A DNA stretch of 19,375 nt from the NCBI GenBank assembly GCA_015489555.1, contig WFZN01000019.1:1-19375 (forward strand). Reading direction: 5' to 3'. This DNA comes from Candidatus Dojkabacteria bacterium (GTDB lineage Bacteria > Patescibacteriota > Dojkabacteria > GCA-002793355). Every line of letters starts with the position of its first letter. Position 1 is the stretch's first letter. A model generated the notes under the pieces. That model was not told the DNA's origin, did no database searches, and worked only from the letters and a program-made list of their open reading frames with translations. Shown one piece after another: positions 8,428 to 13,035 of this stretch. The translations under genes and the position numbers were made by a program.

Positions 8428-8433
8428 ATTATA
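8428..8433 (-). promoter_or_regulatory. -10 box of recA, leaderless start
   Basis: TATAAT on the minus strand ends 5 bases before the recA ATG. A shifted reading, TGC-TATATA, is an extended -10 ending 7 bases before the ATG. Both place the transcription start at the start codon. No -35 TTGACA match is found 16-18 bases upstream. Confidence 0.6.
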
Positions 8434-8512
8434 TAGCAAATAGTTAATGTTTCCTTATGCTTATTTCTTAACGTTTTATGGGAGCCTTTTAGATTTTGTT
8501 AATTACCCTGTC

Positions 8513-8584
8513 CGCCCCTGCCGGGAATCGAACCCGGGCCGCCAGGTTGAAAACCTGGTGTCCTAGCCGTTAGACCACAGGGGC
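8513..8584 (-). tRNA. tRNA-Glu (UUC)
   Basis: A 72-base cloverleaf. The 7-bp acceptor stem is GCCCCTG paired with CAGGGGC, the anticodon stem CCAGG/CCTGG encloses loop TTTTCAA (anticodon TTC), and the T-arm has CCGGG TTCGATT CCCGG. The discriminator is G, as usual for bacterial tRNA-Glu. CCA is not encoded. It lies 20 bases downstream of tRNA-Leu and may also have its own promoter. Confidence 0.97.
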
Positions 8585-8591
8585 ATAGGCG

Positions 8592-8597
8592 ATTATA
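8592..8597 (-). promoter_or_regulatory. Possible -10 box directly in front of tRNA-Glu
   Basis: TATAAT lies in the 20-base spacer between tRNA-Leu and tRNA-Glu, with exactly 7 bases between it and the first base of mature tRNA-Glu. If used, transcription would begin at or one base before the mature 5' end. A chance match in an AT-rich spacer is possible. Confidence 0.4.
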
Positions 8598-8604
8598 ACA
8601 AATA

Positions 8605-8691
8605 TGCCGGAGAGAGGACTCGAACCTCCACGGGGTTTAAAGCCCCACCGGGTCCTAAGCCCGGCGCGTCTACCGATTCCGCCACTCCGGC
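8605..8691 (-). tRNA. tRNA-Leu (UAG)
   Basis: An 87-base class II tRNA. The acceptor stem is GCCGGAG/CTCCGGC, the anticodon stem CCGGG/CCCGG encloses loop CTTAGGA (anticodon TAG), and a long variable arm (GGGGC TTTAAA CCCCG) and a standard T-arm are present. The discriminator is A, as expected for Leu. CCA is not encoded. It starts 20 bases after the DUF2892 stop codon, so it is probably processed from that transcript. Confidence 0.97.
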
Positions 8692-8711
8692 GTATTTATA
8701 CGCTTTTGTTA

Positions 8712-8912
8712 CTAACCTTTTTTGCCTATTTTCTCTAATAGTGCGTATATCGGGCAATATCTGAAATATCCAGTTGTTAGTATTATAAGTGCTACAAGGT
8801 TTAGCGCGTATGCGTCTTTGGCTATTTCTCCTAGCAAGTGTCCGACTAGTAACAAGAAAAGTCCCATGAAATAGCGTATCAATTTTTCTTTCTCTGGGAT
8901 GTTCTTTCTCAT
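8712..8912 (-). CDS. Small DUF2892 (YgaP-like) membrane protein
   Basis: 66 residues. The N-terminal 'MRKNIPEKEKLIRYFMG' followed by two hydrophobic helices (about 15-30 and 36-51) and 'GYFRYCPIYALL' matches DUF2892, the two-helix domain also found at the C-terminus of the rhodanese YgaP, whose typical end is 'G.fg.CPly.llg'. The function of the free-standing form is unknown. A TAAAAT box lies 5 bases before the ATG at 8912 and there is no Shine-Dalgarno. It sits inside a tRNA region, downstream of tRNA-Pro and directly upstream of tRNA-Leu, so it may supply the promoter for the Leu and Glu tRNAs. Confidence 0.85.
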   Translation of the reverse strand: MRKNIPEKEKLIRYFMGLFLLLVGHLLGEIAKDAYALNLVALIILTTGYFRYCPIYALLEKIGKKG

Positions 8913-8917
8913 CTCTT

Positions 8918-8923
8918 ATTTTA
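8918..8923 (-). promoter_or_regulatory. -10 box of the DUF2892 gene
   Basis: TAAAAT on the minus strand ends 5 bases before the ATG at 8912, repeating the spacing seen at recA and the divergent pair at 2963/2982. The surrounding spacer is very AT-rich, so a chance match cannot be excluded. Confidence 0.4.
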
Positions 8924-8952
8924 ATTAACTTATTTAGTTTTAGGCCTAGCTT

Positions 8953-9026
8953 TCGGGGTGGCGGGACTCGAACCCGCAACCCCACGCACCCCATGCGTGT
9001 GCGCTAGCCAATTGCGCCACACCCCG
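8953..9026 (-). tRNA. tRNA-Pro (GGG)
   Basis: A 74-base cloverleaf. The acceptor is CGGGGTG/CACCCCG with the C1-G72 pair typical of bacterial tRNA-Pro, the anticodon stem CACGC/GCGTG encloses loop ATGGGGT (anticodon GGG, G37), and the T-arm is GCGGG TTCGAGT CCCGC. The discriminator is A. CCA is not encoded. Only 26 bases lie between its 5' end and the lepB start codon on the other strand. Confidence 0.96.
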
Positions 9027-9040
9027 TATCTGGGTGGATG

Positions 9041-9053
9041 TATAATTATAGCA
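9041..9053. promoter_or_regulatory. Overlapping divergent -10 boxes for lepB and tRNA-Pro
   Basis: Positions 9041-9050 form the palindrome TATAATTATA. On the plus strand TATAAT (9041-9046) ends 6 bases before the ATG at 9053, predicting a leaderless lepB mRNA. On the minus strand TGC-TATAAT (9053-9045) is a perfect extended -10 (TGnTATAAT), predicting a start near 9037-9038 and a leader of about 11 bases before tRNA-Pro. The TG of the minus-strand element lies within the lepB start codon. Confidence 0.65.
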
Positions 9054-9769
9054 TGCAGTCTGAATCGGGCATGGTATTTGTGACTAAAAATGTAGTTAAT
9101 AATGAGCAGAGCCAAGTTAACCCTTCCGATAAGTCTGGCTTAGGGGAATTAAATGAAACTACTCCTATCTTTAAGAAATTCCTGAAATTATTGGATTGGG
9201 TTAATTTCGTAGTTCTTAATCTAATGATTGTTATGATTGTGTTGTGGTTTACGGTGGGAGGGTTTCGTAAGGTAGATGGCGTGTCTATGTATCCATATTT
9301 CCATAACAGAGACATAGTTTTATTGTATAAGCTGGCTTATAGAAGTCAGTTCCCCAAGCGTGGTGATATTATTGTATTTACCCTTGAGGACATAAAGGGG
9401 CATTTTGTTAAGCGTGTAATAGCTTTACCTGGTGAAGAGGTAATGATAAAAGGGGGGAATGTCTACGTTAATGGGGAGCTTTTAGATGAGAGCGCTTATT
9501 TGCCAGATTATGTATATACACAGGCTGGACGTTTCTTAAAAGAAGGAATGCCTTACGTTGTACCGGATGGGTATATTATAGCTTTTGGAGATAATAGGCC
9601 AAACAGTACGGACAGTAGATACTGGGGGCCAATCCCGATGGGGCGTATCGAAGGTAGAGTTATGGCTGTTGTGTATCCCTTTTCCAGAGCAAAGTGGATA
9701 CATAATCCTTTCGTAACCACAGGTAATACCTCACACGCGGAGAGAGTTTATAGTATGTTTCTTTATTAA
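9053..9769 (+). CDS. lepB: Signal peptidase I
   Basis: 238 residues from the preferred start at 9053. An in-frame ATG at 9038 lies upstream of the TATAAT box, so it would be outside the predicted transcript. Signal peptidase I removes signal peptides on the outer face of the membrane. A long polar N-terminal tail (about 1-47) precedes one membrane helix (about 49-67). 'GVSMYP' carries the nucleophile Ser78, 'GHFVKRVIALPGE' the general base Lys120, and 'GDNRPNSTDSRYWGPIP' (about 179-195) is the conserved box E. About 15 residues between 'YLPDYVY' and 'VVPDGY' form the usual variable loop. Its last 110 bases overlap the end of the opposite-strand gene at 9660-10694. Confidence 0.95.
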   Translation: MQSESGMVFVTKNVVNNEQSQVNPSDKSGLGELNETTPIFKKFLKLLDWVNFVVLNLMIVMIVLWFTVGGFRKVDGVSMYPYFHNRDIVLLYKLAYRSQFPKRGDIIVFTLEDIKGHFVKRVIALPGEEVMIKGGNVYVNGELLDESAYLPDYVYTQAGRFLKEGMPYVVPDGYIIAFGDNRPNSTDSRYWGPIPMGRIEGRVMAVVYPFSRAKWIHNPFVTTGNTSHAERVYSMFLY

Positions 9770-10694
9770 TCTTAATTATTTCCAAAAGCCCGAGCTTTTT
9801 TAGGCTGGTGGTTCTCCGATATATTGTAGGCCCAGACATTTTAACTTTTTTCTGTAGGTTGCTTTTATTTATTTTGTTACTACGATAGATGATTTTTAGG
9901 ATCTTTTGATTAGTAATGTCAAGTTTTTCTATCATTAAGGAGATGTTATGTATGTTTTGTAGTTCGTTAAATGAATGGGTGAGTTGTTGATTTAGCTTTT
10001 TTAAGAATTCAAGGAGAGGGTTACTTGGCTCTAGAGTATTTAGGTTTTGTAGAGCTTTGATAAATGTAGAAACAAAAAACAATGAAAGTGAGGTATCTAG
10101 CTTATAAACAGCTGATGTGAGTTTCACAAAGTATGTTGCGCTAGTGACATACGGTAAGACTGGGTATTTGTCTTTGTTTTTACCGATGGCGTATAGTAAA
10201 TTTAAGTGAGCTAGCGGTGGGATACTGTGCAGGCTTTTATAATTTTGTAAGGATTCAAAAAGAGTTTCTACGGCTGCAGGGGTTTTGATACTTGTATCAC
10301 TTATAGCCTTTTGTTTAGGGGTTAATATAAGATTTTTTATTTCCCAATCTGTAAGTATGTTTTTAAACAATGACTTGACTATTGCGGGATACATTGTTTG
10401 AAACGTATCTTCTAGGACTAGGTTTTTTGAATCTAGTCTCGTGTCATACATAAGATTTCTTAATACCCTTTTTATATTGAGTTCTAGGAATTTTTTAGTT
10501 TGTATTGGGATTTCTTTAGAGTGGCTATGCATAGAGCTAGTGTTTATCTGTATATTGGTTACAAGGTGTTCTGCAAAACTTGTCGTTATCTGAAAAGGTA
10601 TTAAAAGATTTTTGAACGGATATATTACTCTGTTAAATATACGCTCAAGTTCTAATAATTCGTTTATAACAGTTTGGGAAACTACCGTAAGCAT
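9660..10694 (-). CDS. Unrecognised helical protein with C-terminal winged helix
   Basis: 344 residues, not recognised over most of its length. Residues 1-255 are predicted mostly helical and rich in Leu, Lys, Thr and Ser, with no membrane segment or signal peptide. Residues about 256-322 look like a MarR/ArsR-type winged helix: 'TNQKILKIIYRS', then 'INKSNLQKKVKMSGPTIYRR' (helix-turn-helix), 'LKKLGLLEIIKINKETYYKL' (wing). The order of a helical domain followed by a winged helix recalls Fic-family proteins, but the HPFxxGNGR motif is absent. A TATAAT box lies 7 bases before the ATG. The last 36 codons lie antisense to lepB. The gene is probably real because of its length, promoter and coherent domain; DNA binding is inferred. 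Confidence 0.7.
   Translation of the reverse strand: MLTVVSQTVINELLELERIFNRVIYPFKNLLIPFQITTSFAEHLVTNIQINTSSMHSHSKEIPIQTKKFLELNIKRVLRNLMYDTRLDSKNLVLEDTFQTMYPAIVKSLFKNILTDWEIKNLILTPKQKAISDTSIKTPAAVETLFESLQNYKSLHSIPPLAHLNLLYAIGKNKDKYPVLPYVTSATYFVKLTSAVYKLDTSLSLFFVSTFIKALQNLNTLEPSNPLLEFLKKLNQQLTHSFNELQNIHNISLMIEKLDITNQKILKIIYRSNKINKSNLQKKVKMSGPTIYRRTTSLKKLGLLEIIKINKETYYKLSPRVRYYLWLRKDYVSTLLWKRDTQQP
9784..9801 (+). terminator. Weak hairpin with T-run after lepB
   Basis: AAAAGC, loop CCGA, GCTTTT, then TT form a 6-bp hairpin that runs into six T's, 14 bases after the lepB stop. It could act as an intrinsic terminator for lepB. Only two pairs are G-C, and the sequence is also coding on the opposite strand, so chance is possible. 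Confidence 0.3.
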
Positions 10695-10701
10695 ATATTA
10701 A

Positions 10702-10707
10702 ATTATA
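10702..10707 (-). promoter_or_regulatory. -10 box of the winged-helix gene
   Basis: TATAAT on the minus strand ends 7 bases before the ATG at 10694, compatible with transcription starting at or next to the start codon. There is no Shine-Dalgarno and no clear -35. Confidence 0.5.
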
Positions 10708-10773
10708 CGGTAAAATTGGTATATAGAATAGAAGCGTACATTGGATTTAAGTAAGGATGGGCACCGGCAGGCA

Positions 10774-10796
10774 GTGTAATATGGGGTTATTAACAC
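10774..10796. repeat. Imperfect inverted repeat upstream of tRNA-Ser
   Basis: GTGTAATA and TATTAACAC are reverse complements apart from one bulged base, separated by TGGGGT. The element lies in the 131-base gap between two divergently oriented units (10695-10825), which holds no gene I can recognise. No T-run follows. It could be an operator or part of the tRNA-Ser promoter region; its role is unknown. Confidence 0.35.
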
Positions 10797-10825
10797 GAGA
10801 GAAGGGATGATAGACGGATCATGTG

Positions 10826-10913
10826 GGAGGGGTGCCGGAGTGGCCGAACGGGGCGGTCTCGAAAACCGTTGTACCCTTTATGGGTACCGAGGGTTCGAAT
10901 CCCTCCCCCTCCG
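10826..10913 (+). tRNA. tRNA-Ser (CGA)
   Basis: An 88-base class II tRNA. The acceptor is GGAGGGG/CCCCTCC, the anticodon loop CTCGAAA (anticodon CGA) is closed by GCGGT/ACCGT, a long variable arm (GTACCC TTTAT GGGTAC) and the T-arm GAGGG TTCGAAT CCCTC are present. The discriminator is G, as expected for Ser. CCA is not encoded. It reads UCG codons. Confidence 0.97.
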
Positions 10914-10941
10914 TTTAATTCCGTTTAATATTGGTATTATC

Positions 10942-10950
10942 TGATACAAT
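10942..10950 (+). promoter_or_regulatory. Extended -10 promoter upstream of tig
   Basis: TGATACAAT matches the extended -10 form TGnTAtAAT with one mismatch. It lies between tRNA-Ser and tig and predicts a start near 10957, giving a leader of about 38 bases. No Shine-Dalgarno is visible in that leader. tig could also be read through from tRNA-Ser. Confidence 0.45.
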
Positions 10951-10994
10951 ATCTAAATTGAGAGATAAATCTAAGTTAATAATTGAATCTGTAT

Positions 10995-12257
10995 ATGACT
11001 CAAAAGAGTAATAAAAATTCTCAAGCTGTAATGAACCCTTTAGAAGGAATTAAGGCTGTTCAAGAACTAAAGGTTATAAAGAGGGATGATAAAAACCAAA
11101 AGTTACAAATAGAAATATATATTAATCCGACTTTTCAGCAGATAATATATGACGAACTTTACAAGGAAAAGGCAAAAGAGGCCGAGTTACCTGGATTTAG
11201 AAAAGGTAATGTTCCACGTGAAGTTTTAGAACCACAAGTATACAAGGAGCTTACTAATAAGCTTGTGGGGGTTGTACTGCAACTAATAGTAACTGAACTA
11301 AACCAAAGAATCTCTGAAGTCTTGGGTAAGGACTTTGTGATAGTCTCAAATATCATGGTTGAGGATGTAAAATTTAAGGTTTTAGAGGTTCCAATGACTA
11401 TAAGAGGGTATGTATATTATGCTAAAAGGCCTAAGCTCCCATCTTTAGAGGAGTTTAAGGTTAAAAAGCCAGAGGTTAAGGTTACAGACAAAGAAGTTTC
11501 TCGAGCATTAGACGAATTTTGGAATAATTGGAAAGCCAGGGTAGATAAGAAAACACAAGCAAAGTTTGATAAGCCGGACGACAAGTGGGTCAAGCACCTT
11601 AAATTACCAAATGCAAAAACATTGTCGGATTTAAAAAAATTGTTGAGAGAAAGTATCGCTAAGCAACGCAAAGCTGTGGCTTTACGAGAGCAGGTCGAGC
11701 ACATTTTACACGAAATCATTCACAAGATGGAGATAAAGCTCCCTAAAGAGCTGCTTAAAAGCAGGGTGGAAGCTGCTAAAGAGTCGCTTCTTAAGCAATT
11801 ACAGCAACTTGGGGTCAATGATTTGGAGTATTACTTTAAGGCCAATAATATAACTGCTGCGGATTTTGAAAAGCAGGTTATTCACCAGGTGGAGGACGAG
11901 ATAAAGACATCTCTTTTCTGGCAGCTGTTTGCGCTTGAGAACAGTATTAGGTTTGTTTCAGATAAGCAATATAAGGCGTACTTGAATCAGGCTGTATTAG
12001 CTATGGCGATGCGGGGGCAAAAACAAATCGACCCAACCGTGGCTGCTCAGCAGGCATACATGTTTTTGTTACAAGATGAGTTTTTTAAACGTATAGGCGC
12101 AGCGGAGCTAATAGTGGTAAAGGAGGAATTTAAAGAAGAGACAAAGGTTGGTTTTGTCAAAAAAGACAAAGATGATCTTTCTATTAAAAAGGACGATGCC
12201 TCCACTTCCAACACAGCAAGTTCTAAGATCTTAATTCCTGAAGACGCTAAAATATAA
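10995..12257 (+). CDS. tig: Trigger factor lacking the FKBP-type PPIase domain
   Basis: 420 residues from the ATG at 10995; an in-frame TTG at 10983 or the ATG of 'MNPLEGIK' are alternatives. Trigger factor binds the ribosome exit tunnel and shields nascent chains. The ribosome-binding signature is GFRKGNVPRE (67-76). After the N-terminal domain (to about 155) the protein runs from 'VTDKEVSRALDEFWNNW' through a short linker straight into the C-terminal helical arms ('TLSDLKKLLRES' onward, to about 375). The roughly 80-residue FKBP domain that normally lies there, with its 'GD' and 'lG.g..ipgfe' motifs, is missing. The C-terminal tail is charged and of low complexity. tRNA-Arg follows 20 bases after the stop, then clpP. 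Confidence 0.88.
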   Translation: MTQKSNKNSQAVMNPLEGIKAVQELKVIKRDDKNQKLQIEIYINPTFQQIIYDELYKEKAKEAELPGFRKGNVPREVLEPQVYKELTNKLVGVVLQLIVTELNQRISEVLGKDFVIVSNIMVEDVKFKVLEVPMTIRGYVYYAKRPKLPSLEEFKVKKPEVKVTDKEVSRALDEFWNNWKARVDKKTQAKFDKPDDKWVKHLKLPNAKTLSDLKKLLRESIAKQRKAVALREQVEHILHEIIHKMEIKLPKELLKSRVEAAKESLLKQLQQLGVNDLEYYFKANNITAADFEKQVIHQVEDEIKTSLFWQLFALENSIRFVSDKQYKAYLNQAVLAMAMRGQKQIDPTVAAQQAYMFLLQDEFFKRIGAAELIVVKEEFKEETKVGFVKKDKDDLSIKKDDASTSNTASSKILIPEDAKI

Positions 12258-12277
12258 GATAAGTCTGTGACTAAGTA

Positions 12278-12351
12278 GCCTCCGTAGCTCAATTGGATAG
12301 AGCGGCTCCGTCCTAAGGAGAAGGTTGGGGGTTCGAGTCCCCCCGGAGGCC
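12278..12351 (+). tRNA. tRNA-Arg (CCU), with unusual C discriminator
   Basis: A 74-base cloverleaf. The acceptor is GCCTCCG/CGGAGGC, the anticodon loop GTCCTAA (anticodon CCT, reads AGG), and the T-arm GGGGG TTCGAGT CCCCC. The outermost anticodon-stem pair (27-43) is a G-A mismatch. Base 73 after the acceptor stem is C, whereas bacterial tRNA-Arg normally has A or G there. CCA is not encoded. It sits between tig and clpP and is probably cut from their transcript. Confidence 0.94.
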
Positions 12352-12361
12352 AGAAACAGTG

Positions 12362-12370
12362 TGATAAAAT
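12362..12370 (+). promoter_or_regulatory. Extended -10 promoter of clpP
   Basis: TGATAAAAT fits the extended -10 (TGnTATAAT with one change) and ends 8 bases before the ATG at 12379. The predicted start lies 1-2 bases before the ATG, so it is essentially leaderless. It sits 11 bases after tRNA-Arg. Confidence 0.5.
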
Positions 12371-12378
12371 TTAAAAGT

Positions 12379-13017
12379 ATGAGGCAATCAAGAATGGATA
12401 GTAAGTTTTTACCCCGGAATTCGTTCCTTGTACCTACTGTGTTTGAAGAGGAACGCGGTGGAGTGCGTATATATTATGACCTTTTTTCTCGTCTGTTAAA
12501 GGACCGGATTATATTTATCTCTGGGCCGATTACATCTGAAATGTCAGCTATTGTAGTAGCGCAATTACTTTATCTAGAAAAAGAGAATCCCAAGGCGGAC
12601 ATTCAACTATATATTGCAAGTCCTGGGGGAGATGTTGACGCAGGGTTTGCGATACTTGATACCATGGAGTATGTAAAATGTCCCATTGTTACAATAGGGC
12701 TCGGTAATGTGGCTTCTTTTGCATCACTCCTGTTAGCAGCTGGCTCACAGGGTAAACGGTTTTTGTTGCCCCATACGCGGGTTATGATTCATCAACCGTG
12801 GTTAACTGGGCTTTCTAATATCGATGCTACAGAATTGCAGATAACCGCTAAGGTCATTATGCGTTTAAAGGAAACCATAATAGACTTGTTGGCAGAATAT
12901 ACAGGTAAACAAAGGACAAAGGTGGCAAAAGATGTAGAGCGCGATTTCTGGATGGATGCGCAACAGGCTGTAGACTATGGATTGGCTGACAAAGTTTTGC
13001 ACCCTATTCGTAAATAA
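12379..13017 (+). CDS. clpP: ATP-dependent Clp protease proteolytic subunit
   Basis: 212 residues from the ATG at 12379. ClpP forms the 14-subunit serine protease chamber fed by Clp ATPases. The catalytic triad is visible: Ser113 in 'GNVASFASLLLAAG' (usual form 'G.AASm...LLaaG'), His138 in 'MIHQP' and Asp189 in 'ERDFWMDAQQAVDYGLAD'. 'SPGGDVDAGFAILDTM' is the handle-side signature. The ATG at 12394 (MDSKFLPRN) is an alternative start and has GAGG 9 bases upstream, the only plausible Shine-Dalgarno found in the window. A frame open upstream into tRNA-Arg is not the start. clpX does not follow; thrS does, after 18 bases. Confidence 0.95.
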   Translation: MRQSRMDSKFLPRNSFLVPTVFEEERGGVRIYYDLFSRLLKDRIIFISGPITSEMSAIVVAQLLYLEKENPKADIQLYIASPGGDVDAGFAILDTMEYVKCPIVTIGLGNVASFASLLLAAGSQGKRFLLPHTRVMIHQPWLTGLSNIDATELQITAKVIMRLKETIIDLLAEYTGKQRTKVAKDVERDFWMDAQQAVDYGLADKVLHPIRK

Positions 13018-13035
13018 AATGATTTAAGAACTAAT

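Noticed and set aside
8935..8948. Terminator after tRNA-Pro at the TAGGCCTA palindrome
   Set aside because: It has no loop and no T-run in the right direction, so it is not terminator-like.
8593..8994. A 133-codon open frame on the minus strand
   Set aside because: It runs through tRNA-Leu and into tRNA-Pro and overlaps the better supported DUF2892 gene in another frame; no protein family is recognisable.
9660..10694. Fic-family AMP transferase
   Set aside because: The domain order is suggestive, but the HPFxxGNGR catalytic motif is missing, so no Fic activity is claimed.
10741..10825. SRP 4.5S RNA or 6S RNA gene in the gap before tRNA-Ser
   Set aside because: The SRP core (GGAAG...AGCAG) is absent, and no long rod-like structure is apparent.
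12325..12378. clpP extended upstream to an earlier in-frame start
   Set aside because: That start lies inside tRNA-Arg, and an extended -10 box sits just before the ATG at 12379.
13018..13035. T-box riboswitch upstream of thrS, or L20 leader upstream of infC
   Set aside because: There are only 18 bases between clpP and thrS, and infC overlaps thrS, so no leader can fit.
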